Assembly (NCBI GenBank): GCA_046152955.1
Contig: JBJXGA010000481.1
Span: forward strand, 1-37,846
Reading direction: 5' to 3'
Source of the DNA: SIAF01 sp046152955
GTDB taxonomy: Bacteria; Planctomycetota; Planctomycetia; Planctomycetales; Planctomycetaceae
DNA length: 37,846 nt
This document shows, in pieces, positions 24,616 to 32,193 of the stretch (the first letter of the stretch is position 1; the number at the start of each line of letters is the position of its first letter). The notes under the pieces are model-generated. The model did no database searches, had not been told where the DNA came from, and saw nothing but the letters and a program-made list of their open reading frames with translations. The translations under genes and the position numbers were made by a program.

Positions 24616-24926
24616 TACTCCTGGTAACGATACCGCGCCCGCGGCCCATTCACGTTGAGACTTTCGCGAACCCGAACCCGCCCTGGACGGACCGCCAGCG
24701 GCTGGTAAAAGCCAACGACCGGTCCCGGCGCGATCTGCGGCCGTTCATAGACCACAATCGGCGCCGGGCTGAAGATCGGATACCCGTCCCCGACCAGGGG
24801 CGGAGCCACGTAAAACGATTTGGGCGCATAGTAGTACCCATCCCCCCGCGCCGCCCCTGGAAGAGCCACCCCAATGATCGCCACCGCGACGCCCCAGCCC
24901 CATCGAATCATCCCCTGTCGAATCAC
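24615..24926 (-). CDS. Small secreted protein of unknown function (103 aa)
   Basis: A signal peptide is clear (MIRWGWGVAVAIIGVALPGA then ARG); the mature part of about 75 residues is rich in Tyr, Pro, Val and Arg (GYYYAPKSFYVAPPLVGDGY, PVVGFYQPLAVRPGRVRVRE). I place the start at GTG 24926 because AAGGAG is 6 nt before it; ATG 24911 is the alternative and lies too far from that site. No recognised domain. Promoter at 25066-25094. An 8-bp tandem AACCGGTC (24950-24965) sits in its leader. Compositional style suggests an envelope or extracellular protein. Confidence 0.68.
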   Translation of the reverse strand: MIRQGMIRWGWGVAVAIIGVALPGAARGDGYYYAPKSFYVAPPLVGDGYPIFSPAPIVVYERPQIAPGPVVGFYQPLAVRPGRVRVRESLNVNGPRARYRYQE

Positions 24927-24949
24927 GACGAACTCCTTTCCGGCAAGTG

Positions 24950-24965
24950 AACCGGTCAACCGGTC
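24950..24965. promoter_or_regulatory. AACCGGTC tandem in the leader of the small secreted gene
   Basis: Two exact 8-bp copies in tandem, each containing the palindrome ACCGGT. They lie 24 nt upstream of the GTG start. Could be a regulator or RNA-protein site, or chance. Confidence 0.25.
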
Positions 24966-25065
24966 CGCAACCAATCCAACCGTCTCATGAATTTCGAATC
25001 TTGAGTCTGGAATCCCAAAAAACAAGTCATTGCCCGCATCTCCAAACCTGCCCTCCACAGGGAAA

Positions 25066-25094
25066 ATTGTACATCAGTATACATCCCAAAATCA
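25066..25094 (-). promoter_or_regulatory. Sigma-70-type promoter for the small secreted gene
   Basis: On the minus strand TTGATT and TACAAT are 17 nt apart. The spacer and -10 region hold a 10-nt tandem, GATGTATACT then GATGTACAAT, which could be an operator. The leader to the GTG at 24926 would be about 130 nt. Confidence 0.45.
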
Positions 25095-25214
25095 AGCGAC
25101 CTGGTTTGCCAAAGTAGCCCCTTGGAGCCGGATATCTCAGAAATCGGCCGCGATCTCACCCCAGCCTCGGTACTCCCGATGGAATTTCAAATGACCGACC
25201 TGCATGGTGGCCGA

Positions 25215-25336
25215 ACCTGGCGGGTCAACCTGGTGGCCCAACCTGGTGGGTCACCTGCTGGGTCACCTGCTGGGTCACCTGGTGGGTCATGTGGTGGGTC
25301 ATGTGGTGGGTCATGTGGTGGGTCATGTGGTGGGTC
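25215..25336. repeat. 12-bp minisatellite (GGTGGGTC-type), 8 units plus degenerate start
   Basis: From 25241 to 25336 there are eight contiguous 12-bp units. Units 1 and 4 are ACCTGGTGGGTC, units 2-3 ACCTGCTGGGTC, and units 5-8 are four identical copies of ATGTGGTGGGTC. Two degenerate 13-bp units precede them (25215-25240). Because the unit is a multiple of three it reads as a tetrapeptide repeat in every open frame (for example VGHV). There is no support for real translation. Confidence 0.92.
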
Positions 25337-25468
25337 AATCCATACAACGACTCGCGTCTCCGACGCATCCCCGCATGCCGCTTGGCATTACGATCGCATC
25401 CCGACCCGAACCGAGCCTGCTGGGCCAACGTGGCGTCCCACCGGTCGGGGTTTGGCTCCGTCACCTCG

Positions 25469-25521
25469 TACCGCGAAGCGGTTTGAGACGATAGCCTGGG
25501 GTCGCGCAGCGCACCCCAGGT
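25469..25521 (+). repeat. 53-bp two-hairpin dispersed element, copy 1
   Basis: Hairpin 1 is CCGC-GAA-GCGG, followed by the linker TTTGAGACGATAG and hairpin 2 with arms CCTGGGGT / ACCCCAGG. Copy 2 lies inverted at 28501-28553 with 50 of 53 positions identical. Confidence 0.85.
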
Positions 25522-25677
25522 CGGGCATACGAACAATGCTCAACCCCTGCAACTGCCCGCGCTTGCACCGCCGACGACGAAATCGACAACTCGATGACAG
25601 CCACACGATTATCAGAGACTCACTCAGCTTGCCTGATACTTCGGGAAGTCGTTGTAACCCGCGTCGTCTGGACTGAG

Positions 25678-26376
25678 TCATTCCAGATCAAACAGCATGA
25701 CTTCGGCGGCGGAGTTGGCCTTGATCGACAGCGACTTCTCATCACTGACAGCCACCCCATCGCTGGTTTCCAGATGGATGCCGTTCACGAAAACCGAGCC
25801 TTGCAGAACCTGCAGCCAGGCATGACGCCCCGCCGCGAGGTCGTGTTGCGCCTCTCCCGCTGCGGTCATCTGAGCCAGAGAGATGCGCGCATCGGCGTGA
25901 ATTTTCAGCGAACCTTCCGCTGCGTCGGGCGAAGCCACGAGTCGCCATTGATTGAATCGCTGGCCCACTGGAAACGCCTTCTGCTCGTAGCTCGGCGTCA
26001 GACCGGATCGTTCGGGGAACAGCCAAATTTGATAGAGATGCACCGGCTCGGTCGGCGACGGATTGAACTCGCTGTGCGTGATCCCGGTTCCGGCGGTCAT
26101 CCGTTGGAACTCGCCGGGACGCAATATCTCGCCGTTGCCCATCGAGTCCTTGTGCTCCAGCGCGCCCGACAAGACATAGGTCACGATTTCCATGTCGTGA
26201 TGCGGATGAGTCCCGAATCCCTGTCCGGCGGCGACCCGATCCTCGTTGATCACCCGCAGCGCTCGAAATCGCATGTGCCGAGTATCGCGGTAATCGGCAA
26301 ACGAAAACGTGTGCCACGTGTCAAGCCAGCCGTGATTGGCATGGCCACGTTCATTCGCCCTTCGGAGTTGCTGCAT
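25678..26376 (-). CDS. Pirin-family protein (YhhW-like), 232 aa
   Basis: A bicupin of the pirin family; members include quercetin 2,3-dioxygenases and regulators. The opening RRANERGHANHGWLDTWHTF and FSFADY are diagnostic. Metal ligands are visible as His57 and His59 (GTHPHHDMEIV), His101 and Glu103 (GITHSEFN), at positions equal to those of human pirin. The C-terminal cupin (HAWLQVLQGSVFVNGIHLET, LSIKANSAAEVMLFDLE) is normal. I use the ATG at 26376 because GGAAG is 6 nt before it; an ATG two codons upstream overlaps that site. It follows the PhnD-like gene by 42 nt and may share its transcript. Natural substrate unknown. Confidence 0.92.
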   Translation of the reverse strand: MQQLRRANERGHANHGWLDTWHTFSFADYRDTRHMRFRALRVINEDRVAAGQGFGTHPHHDMEIVTYVLSGALEHKDSMGNGEILRPGEFQRMTAGTGITHSEFNPSPTEPVHLYQIWLFPERSGLTPSYEQKAFPVGQRFNQWRLVASPDAAEGSLKIHADARISLAQMTAAGEAQHDLAAGRHAWLQVLQGSVFVNGIHLETSDGVAVSDEKSLSIKANSAAEVMLFDLE

Positions 26377-26418
26377 GCGCATCTTCCAATCGGCTACGAG
26401 TCATGCATTCCGGCTCGG

Positions 26419-27318
26419 TTACTGCCGACGAACCGCTTCGATCAGCTCTTCAAACCCTTCCATTCGTCCCGGCAGCCACTTCTTCGTCCCCTCCAGACGC
26501 ATGATGTCGGCACAGCCGGGGTCGGTGGGCTTCATCGCCGTCATGAGCTGGGTAAACCGTTTTGCCCGGACCTCGTCGAAGTCCTTGGCTGCCGTGAAGA
26601 CACAATGGCTGAACGGGTCCGAAGTCCAGATCCGTTTCAACTTCAGTTTGCCGGACTGATCGGCGTCGACCAGCCGCCACAACGATTCGGTGATGATCCC
26701 GGCGTCGCCCCGTTTTTCGTTTAGGGCCTGCACCACGTGCGACGGACTGCAACAGGGATTCCCCTTAAAGTCGACTTCCTTATCGAGGCTGATGATTGTC
26801 ATCGCATCGAAGTCGACGTTTTCCTTTTTCAGAAAATGCAACGGAAGGACCGTGGCCTCGGCGGCATCCGCACTTCCCAGAACCAACCGTTTGCCGGCCA
26901 GGTCTTTGAGCGACTGAATCGACGAATCGGCGCGGGCCACGAGGACGGAGCGAACATTGCAATCGACATCGCGCATCACCAGTGTCCGGCTGGAACAGCC
27001 GTTTTGGATGTGGTACTTCGCGTGCGCGAGGGGGGTGTTCCAGGCGATATCGATCTCGCGGCGGGCCAGCGCCGCCACGAGGGCGTCATAATTCGAGTAC
27101 AGGACGTAGTCCGTCGCGAAGTCATGCCGATTGAGATATCGACGCAGTTCGTGGAACACCGTGACGACCTCCGGCGAATAGGCGACCGCCCCGACCCGGA
27201 CGACGCCACCCGCGTCTTCTGTGAGCGGCGGAAGAGGACGTTCTTCCGCACAGGTCGTCCGCGCCGCCAGCAGCACTGCGAAGATGACCAATCGAGACAG
27301 AATCCGCGGCTGCGTCAT
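26419..27318 (-). CDS. PhnD-like periplasmic phosphate/phosphonate-type binding protein (299 aa)
   Basis: Signal peptide MTQPRILSRLVIFAVLLAAR then TTCAEE. The body follows the phosphonate-binding PhnD/PtxB pattern: VRVGAVAYSPEVVTVFHELR, DYVLYSNYDALVAALARREI, DIAWNTPLAHAKYH, SIQSLKDLAGKRLVLGSADA, and RGDAGIITESLWRLVDADQS. AAGGAG is 8 nt before the ATG. The mature part is rich in cysteine for this family (GCSS, DCN, PCC, HC, GCAD), including CC at the loop that normally contacts the ligand (GNPCCSPSHVV). No ABC ATPase or permease gene is nearby, so it may be an orphan receptor, or feed a transporter or sensor encoded elsewhere. Ligand unknown. Confidence 0.83.
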   Translation of the reverse strand: MTQPRILSRLVIFAVLLAARTTCAEERPLPPLTEDAGGVVRVGAVAYSPEVVTVFHELRRYLNRHDFATDYVLYSNYDALVAALARREIDIAWNTPLAHAKYHIQNGCSSRTLVMRDVDCNVRSVLVARADSSIQSLKDLAGKRLVLGSADAAEATVLPLHFLKKENVDFDAMTIISLDKEVDFKGNPCCSPSHVVQALNEKRGDAGIITESLWRLVDADQSGKLKLKRIWTSDPFSHCVFTAAKDFDEVRAKRFTQLMTAMKPTDPGCADIMRLEGTKKWLPGRMEGFEELIEAVRRQ

Positions 27319-27348
27319 GGCATGAACTCCTTCACGAAATGAATATTC

Positions 27349-27365
27349 GGAGGCGACCTGCCTCC
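27349..27365. promoter_or_regulatory. Inverted repeat upstream of the PhnD-like gene
   Basis: GGAGGC-GACCT-GCCTCC lies 31 nt upstream of the PhnD-like ATG. It could be an operator or a leader hairpin. Confidence 0.25.
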
Positions 27366-27482
27366 ACGCGCCAATCGACGCGCGCACCAGCAAGTTACCA
27401 TGTCTGTCAATCACCCAACGACCCGCCCATGAGCATATCATTGCCGAATGGGGGAGTAAATCATGAACACGGGGACGGCCAA

Positions 27483-27512
27483 TTGGCTGCGGTATGGATC
27501 TCGGGATATGAT
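27483..27512 (+). promoter_or_regulatory. Promoter placed for a leaderless transcript
   Basis: TTGGCT (27483-27488), 18-nt spacer, TATGAT (27507-27512). The expected transcription start, about 7 nt later, coincides with the ATG at 27519, and no ribosome binding site is present before that ATG. Confidence 0.33.
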
Positions 27513-27518
27513 CCTGGC

Positions 27519-27785
27519 ATGAACGAACGCGGACCACTCTCGGTGTCGGGCGGCCTCCACATGATGGCGGCTCAGCTTGCGTTTTGGGGGTTTATCGGCG
27601 CCACCATGGTGCTTGGAAACGAGTCGGGGCTGCTGTTCATGGTGATTTTTGGCCCGATCCTTGGGGCCTACTGCATCTGGGTGATCGTTCGATTCTTAAA
27701 CTGGCGCGAGGATTCTCGGCATGCAAGATTGCCGGAGGAAGAGGTGGAGGATGGGGAGGAACTGAGTGGCCATCGTCGCGAGTGA
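27519..27785 (+). CDS. Small two-helix membrane protein (88 aa)
   Basis: Residues 11-33 (GGLHMMAAQLAFWGFIGATM) and 37-60 (GLLFMVIFGPILGAYCIWVI) are hydrophobic helices; the tail is charged (NWREDSRHARLPEEEVEDGE). No known family recognised. The frame is open from 27339 but upstream codons look non-coding and overlap the PhnD promoter region. No ribosome binding site is seen before the ATG, which fits leaderless translation from the promoter at 27483. It could be a subunit or regulator of an unknown membrane complex. Confidence 0.6.
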   Translation: MNERGPLSVSGGLHMMAAQLAFWGFIGATMVLGNESGLLFMVIFGPILGAYCIWVIVRFLNWREDSRHARLPEEEVEDGEELSGHRRE

Positions 27786-28465
27786 CCCCCTTCGCTCAGC
27801 TTGCCTGAGCGGGACGCCGCCTGCTCTTGATGTTCTTCGGGATTCCATGCCGCGATTGAGCGAAAAGGCCTCGCGCGGAGACGCGGAGGTCGCGGAGAGG
27901 GATGTGGCATGGGGCGGGATGGAGCCGAGACGAAATCCATCGACAGGGGACCGCGGGAACGCCCCGGAATCCCTCGTTGTAGGCCGTAGAAAGAAACAGG
28001 CAAAACGATCTGGGCAGAACAATGGCGGTCTGGCAGTCATTGCCACGATCATCGCCTCGTTGAATTGCGCCGTGAACGGCAGAATCACTCGGCGAACCGC
28101 CCTTCCGCGGACAATGGCCAATTCCCCGGAACGTCATCTTCGTTCTGCCATCATTGTCCTGCCAGAGATGTTCCTCCATTCTCCATGCCCGCCCGTTCGA
28201 ATCGTCGCAATCGGATCACATCGTCCGCGGAATCGAAGCGGAGCCCTTTGCGACATCGGGCCGTCGAAACCGGACTCTGCGACACTGGACTTGTTTCGTG
28301 TTCTTCGCGTATTTCGTGGTTCAAACTTTGAAAACCGTTCTGCCCAAGATGACACGTGTCGGAGAGAATAGGGAACCACGATCGTTTCCTCGAAGCGGCG
28401 ATCGACTCCTATCGTCATGGGCGCGCGAGTATGCCACGGAATCCGAGTTGGCAAGCCAGGTGTGC

Positions 28466-28480
28466 AACCGCTTCGCGGTA
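28466..28480 (-). repeat. Hairpin-1-only fragment of the 53-bp element
   Basis: The reverse complement reads TACCGCGAAGCGGTT, identical to the first 15 bases of copy 1, then diverges. It lies 20 nt from copy 2. Confidence 0.6.
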
Positions 28481-28500
28481 ACGACCGGGATGGCCAGCCT

Positions 28501-28553
28501 ACCTGGGGTGCGCTGCGCGACCCCAGGCTATTGTCTCAAACTGCTTCGCAGTA
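28501..28553 (-). repeat. 53-bp two-hairpin dispersed element, copy 2
   Basis: Reverse complement of copy 1 (25469-25521) with three differences. Two of these change hairpin 1 from CCGC-GAA-GCGG to CTGC-GAA-GCAG and so keep it paired. Hairpin 2 is unchanged. Confidence 0.85.
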
Positions 28554-28758
28554 GCTCCTCGCTCCACTCCATCAAGTCCGCCTGTGCTCCTTCCGTGTTC
28601 CAGTGGTCAATTCCCTTTTGGTTGCGGCCATCGGCCGCGCTGTGTCCTCCGCGTCTGCGCGTCTCCGCGTGAGCAATCGTCATCGCGTTCGGCATCGAGT
28701 GGTGAAAGGGAACAGCCTTCCTGGAGGACGAGACTCCCGCCAAACGCTCTGCACCGCA

Positions 28759-29031
28759 ATCCAGCAGAGTTTTGTTACGGCGAGAACGATTTCGAGATGC
28801 GAGAACTCCGTTCAAGGCAAAAAGAACAGGAGCACGCAGAGATCGCAGAGATGGACGCGCCTTGCGGCCGCATGGATTCCAATTGACGCCCCTCGCCAGC
28901 GATCGAGTCGGAATCATTTGGCCAACTTCGGTCGGATTTTCTCTGCGTCCTCTGCGGCCTCCTGTTCAATCTTCCCATTTTGGTTGCGGCTAACGGCCGC
29001 GCCGCGTGCTTCGGTTCAATCCGTTTTTTGG
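28759..29031 (+). repeat. ~273-nt dispersed element, copy A
   Basis: Direct counterpart of 31810-32083. A 58-nt core starting at GCCGCATGGATTC shows 7 differences by hand alignment; other parts are less alike. The end is TTCAATC followed by a T-run. No coding potential is shared between the copies. Confidence 0.75.
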
Positions 29032-29201
29032 TGACGGCCCAAGGCCGCGCTGTGTTCTCTCGCTGTGGTCGCCAGGCCAACTCTCCGGCGTGGGCTGAAT
29101 TGTGAAGTCCATCGAGAGAGTGGAATTTGTAGTGGTGCCGACTTGACCGGGTGGCTGACGCACCCCCGTTCGCCTGGGAGGTGTTTGCGACACACCGAAT
29201 T

Positions 29202-29269
29202 ACCGGCCAGCTTACGCTGGCCGTTCGCCTGACTGATGCACCGGCTGGCTTATGCTGGCCGGTCGCCTG
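29202..29269. repeat. REP-like pair of 30-nt hairpin units
   Basis: Units 29202-29231 and 29240-29269 differ at 4 of 30 bases. Unit 1 has the stem GGCCAGC-TTAC-GCTGGCC; both end in TCGCCTG. A third partial copy of the tail, CCGTTCGCCTG, is at 29167-29177. Confidence 0.7.
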
Positions 29270-29298
29270 GGGGTGGGGTGGGGTGTTAATATGGCGGG

Positions 29299-31608
29299 AT
29301 GGCTTCTGTTGCGCGAAAAAGTCGACGGTCGATCGCTCCCCGGTATTTGATGCCGGGGTTGATGGTGTGCCTGGGGACGCTCTCCGTGGCGCTCCATTGG
29401 ACGTCGCTTCTGGCAGAACGGTCGCTGGCCAGGTTGCTTGTCAGCGAGGGGTTGTGGCGTTGGCTGGTCGGCGCGGCGGGGGGGAAGGTCGTAGAGACTC
29501 CGGACAGGCTGGTTGGAAACATCGAATTCCTTCCGATCCTGTCAGCGGTGGCGGGGTTTTCGCTGTTCGCGTGGCTCGCCGGGGGGGCATGCATCGCCCG
29601 CTCAAGAACGGTGCCGTTCCGGCTGGCGTTGCATCAGTGGGGGACGATCGGCTGGGTCTGGTGGCTGGTTCCCCTGGTTTGGGAATTGCTCGATCTGCTG
29701 GCGGGAATGTCGAACGCCACCGACCTGACGCTGCTGTTGCGCGGGACGCTCCCCCTCTGGGAAGGAATTCAATGGGCAGGCTGGCTGACGACCGGTTGCG
29801 CACTGGCCCTGCCCGCGATCGGAAAGGGGCTTGTCCCGAACGCGCCCCCTTCGATCCGTGTGCCGCGCGCGGTGTGGCTGGGAATGCTGGGGTACTTCGT
29901 TGCGTTCGGAGCGATGAACTGGGGGCTGTACAACGCGCTCCATTTGCCGCATGGGGATTCCGCGATGTACGAGGAACATCTGTGGAACCTGCTGCATGGG
30001 AAGGGGTTTCGCAGCTACCTCGATGCGGGGCGGCCGTTCCTGGGGGAGCATGTGCAGGTGATTCACCTGGCGCTCATTCCGGCGTACCTGGTGTGGCCGT
30101 CGCACGTCTTATTGGAGTTATGCCAATCGCTGGCGCTGGCGGCTGGAGCGGCGCTGGTCTATCGAATCGCCTTCCGCCATTCGCATTCGACCGCCGGGGC
30201 CGCCGCGTTGGCGCTGGCGTATTTGTTCTATGTCCCGTTGCAGTTTCTCGACATTGCCGTCGATTTCAAGACGTTTCGACCCAACTCGTTTGAGATCCCG
30301 TTGTTTCTTCTGGCGCTGGACGCTCTGGAAGAGGGGCGGTGGCGCGTGTTCGGCTTGGGGATGGTGCTGGCGCTGCTGTGCCAGGAAGACGCCGCCACGA
30401 TTGTCGCGCCATTGGGGGTCTGGATTGCCTGTCGGGGGGCTGCCTGGAGAGAGCCTGCGGCGACAGCGGGGGTCGCAGGGAAGCCGAGCGAGGTCGTGCC
30501 GACCAGCAGTCCGGGACTCTCACGCGCCGCCGCTTGGCGATTGGGAATCGGGCTGGCACTGTTCGGAACGCTGTACGTGATCCTGGTGATCAAGGTGATC
30601 CTTCCCTGGTTTCGGGATGGGGCCGACGTGCATTTCGCGCAGTATTTCAACGAGTTTGGCGACTCGTCGGATTCGATCGTGGCGAGCGTGCTGCAACATC
30701 CCGGCGCCGTCGTGCGGCGGCTGCTGGATGTGGAGTCGATCCTGTTCGGGTTGGCGCTCTTGGCCCCTGTGGGATTCGTGCCGCTCTTGTCTCCCGGGCG
30801 ACTGTCGGTCGCGGCGCCGCTGTTTGCCGTGCTGTGTCTGAGCGATATTACGAATTCGCCTCAACATCATTTTCATGCCCCGCTGATTCCGATCGTGTTC
30901 TGGGCTGCGGCGGCTGGATTGCGGAATCTGCCGGTCGTCGTGGCAGCAACGCGGCGCGGCTGGCGGCGGCTGCGACGGCTTCCGCCTGTTCCGGAAGAGC
31001 GGAATCGGATTGCGCCGTCGTGCTTTGCGGGGAATGGGAAGTCGCTGCCGGTGGAGGTGGCGGCGGGGGGGGCTTCGGCGCTGGGAGGGGTGGGGACTAA
31101 GACCGGACGGCTGACGCCGACCGTTCGCCGGGGGGGCTCGCTGCGCGAGCTGGGTATTGCTCGCGTGGGGGGTATTTGGACGCTGTGCTGTTCAGTTTGT
31201 ATCGGGGTCTGGCTGGGGCTGTCCCCCGCGTCGATCAGTTTTTGGGATCCGCATTCCTCCGCGTATTGGAGCGAGCGGTATGTGGCGGGGGAGCGATCCC
31301 GCCGATTGCCGGCCATCCTGGCGCAGATTCCGCGGGAGTGCCGGGTGGCCTCGACCGATTATCTTCATCCCCGATTGACCCATCATGCGCGTTCGTATGA
31401 CTACAGCGCCTACCGGCCGGACGTTCCCGACGACGCCGACTATATCCTGATCGATCTCCGCGGCCCGCACAGCGGCTCGACCCGTCCCGAGAAGATCAAG
31501 GAATTGGGCGAGCAGCCTGACGAATGGGAATTGTTGCCGGACGTGAGCGACGGCTATTTTGCGCTGTTGAAACGCCGCACGCGACCGCGTGTCGCCAAAG
31601 AGGACTGA
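29299..31608 (+). CDS. DUF2079 multi-pass membrane protein (769 aa)
   Basis: A predicted polytopic inner-membrane protein of the GT-C-like DUF2079 family. Landmarks: LHLPHGDSAMYEEHLWNLLH with GKGFRSYLDAGRPFLGEHVQ, HLALIPAYLVWPSHVLLELC, FRPNSFEIPLFLLALDALEE, LLCQEDAATIVAPLGVWIAC and LSDITNSPQHHFHAPLIPIV. The acidic and histidine residues in the first external loop resemble the catalytic loop of lipid-linked sugar transferases, though activity is unproven. Two hydrophilic insertions, about residues 385-415 and 560-620, have low-complexity composition; the second contains a REP-like DNA segment read in frame. The N-terminal 150 residues add about four helices before the usual DUF2079 start. No obvious ribosome binding site; TTAATATGGCGGG precedes the ATG. 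Confidence 0.83.
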   Translation: MASVARKSRRSIAPRYLMPGLMVCLGTLSVALHWTSLLAERSLARLLVSEGLWRWLVGAAGGKVVETPDRLVGNIEFLPILSAVAGFSLFAWLAGGACIARSRTVPFRLALHQWGTIGWVWWLVPLVWELLDLLAGMSNATDLTLLLRGTLPLWEGIQWAGWLTTGCALALPAIGKGLVPNAPPSIRVPRAVWLGMLGYFVAFGAMNWGLYNALHLPHGDSAMYEEHLWNLLHGKGFRSYLDAGRPFLGEHVQVIHLALIPAYLVWPSHVLLELCQSLALAAGAALVYRIAFRHSHSTAGAAALALAYLFYVPLQFLDIAVDFKTFRPNSFEIPLFLLALDALEEGRWRVFGLGMVLALLCQEDAATIVAPLGVWIACRGAAWREPAATAGVAGKPSEVVPTSSPGLSRAAAWRLGIGLALFGTLYVILVIKVILPWFRDGADVHFAQYFNEFGDSSDSIVASVLQHPGAVVRRLLDVESILFGLALLAPVGFVPLLSPGRLSVAAPLFAVLCLSDITNSPQHHFHAPLIPIVFWAAAAGLRNLPVVVAATRRGWRRLRRLPPVPEERNRIAPSCFAGNGKSLPVEVAAGGASALGGVGTKTGRLTPTVRRGGSLRELGIARVGGIWTLCCSVCIGVWLGLSPASISFWDPHSSAYWSERYVAGERSRRLPAILAQIPRECRVASTDYLHPRLTHHARSYDYSAYRPDVPDDADYILIDLRGPHSGSTRPEKIKELGEQPDEWELLPDVSDGYFALLKRRTRPRVAKED
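31102..31150. repeat. REP-like segment inside the DUF2079 gene
   Basis: ACCGG...CCGTTCGCC with the stem CGGC-TGAC-GCCG, followed at once by GCTCGC-TGC-GCGAGC. It resembles the units at 29202-29269 and encodes residues around 602-618 in a loop. Confidence 0.4.
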
Positions 31609-31809
31609 ACGCCTCGATGCCGATTCGCGCAGACCGGTCTTTTTTCGTGTTCTTCGTGTATTTCATGGTTCAGCTTTAAACCAAACTGGATGGAGTGATT
31701 CAGGTCAGAGAATGAAAGAGTGAACCACGCAATACTCGAACGACACGAACTGAATTCAATTGACCGGGGTTGGCTTGGAGGATCGTGGCTCGATTGTCTC
31801 TGCAAAGCC

Positions 31810-32083
31810 ATCCAGCAGAATCGTGTTATGACGAGAAGATTTTCGCGATGTGAGAACTCCTGCCAAGGCGAAAGAAGATGGAACAGGAGGGCGCGGAGAT
31901 CGCAGAGACAGGCGCGGCCATTGGCCGCATGGATTCAAATTGATGCCCCTCGCCAGTGATCGACACGGGATCGTTTGGCCAATCACGGGCGGATTAACTC
32001 TGCGCCCTCTGCGCCCTCCTGTTTGATTTGTCGGAGTTGCGGTCATTGGCCGCACCGCAATCTTCTGTTCAATCTTTTTTTGG
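31810..32083 (+). repeat. ~273-nt dispersed element, copy B
   Basis: 274 nt, colinear with copy A and in the same orientation. Its internal hairpins GCGGCC-ATT-GGCCGC (31914-31928) and GCGGTC-ATT-GGCCGC (about 32039-32053) correspond to similar stems in copy A. Confidence 0.75.
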
Positions 32084-32193
32084 ATTGATGGCTGATTGGC
32101 AAAGTGCGCAATAGTGTAGACTGTTCGCGTTGGCTTGGAGAAACTTCGGCGCAGGTCGGCCTTCGAGAGACTTGCTGAAGTGGCCGCGGCAAT

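Larger units (their letters stand above)
24927..25677. other. 751-nt gene-free spacer with promoter, minisatellite and two-hairpin element
   Basis: No frame here has a convincing start, ribosome binding site or domain. The open frames that cross it are driven by the 12-bp repeat, which stays open in several frames. What it does hold is listed separately: a minus-strand promoter, the 12-bp minisatellite and copy 1 of the 53-bp structured element. The last 150 bases before the pirin stop show nothing I recognise. Confidence 0.7.
27786..29298. other. 1.5-kb gene-free spacer made of degenerate repeats
   Basis: I find no credible gene. Open frames here change direction, lack ribosome binding sites and have no recognisable domains. 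The region contains copy 2 of the 53-bp element (28501-28553), copy A of a ~273-nt element (28759-29031), several GCGGCC...GGCCGC hairpins, stretches such as TCCTCTGCG and GCGGAGACGCGG, a segment near 28290-28350 (GTGTTCTTCGCGTATTTC) that matches 31644 onward, and a REP-like pair at 29202-29269. It looks like an accumulation site for small non-autonomous elements. Confidence 0.7.

Noticed and set aside
25241..25336. CRISPR-like array
   Set aside because: Units are 12 bp, contiguous and without spacers, and no cas gene is present.
25204..25494. Possible repeat protein (GHLLGHVVGHVV type)
   Set aside because: Generated by the 12-bp minisatellite, which is open in several frames; no ribosome binding site or conserved flanking sequence.
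27766..28371. 201-codon plus-strand frame in the large spacer
   Set aside because: Starts within the preceding gene, no domain, and its sequence overlaps dispersed repeats.
29212..31608. Mobile element ends around the DUF2079 gene
   Set aside because: Repeats flank it, but no transposase, integrase, terminal inverted repeats or target-site duplication were seen; kept only as a recombination possibility.
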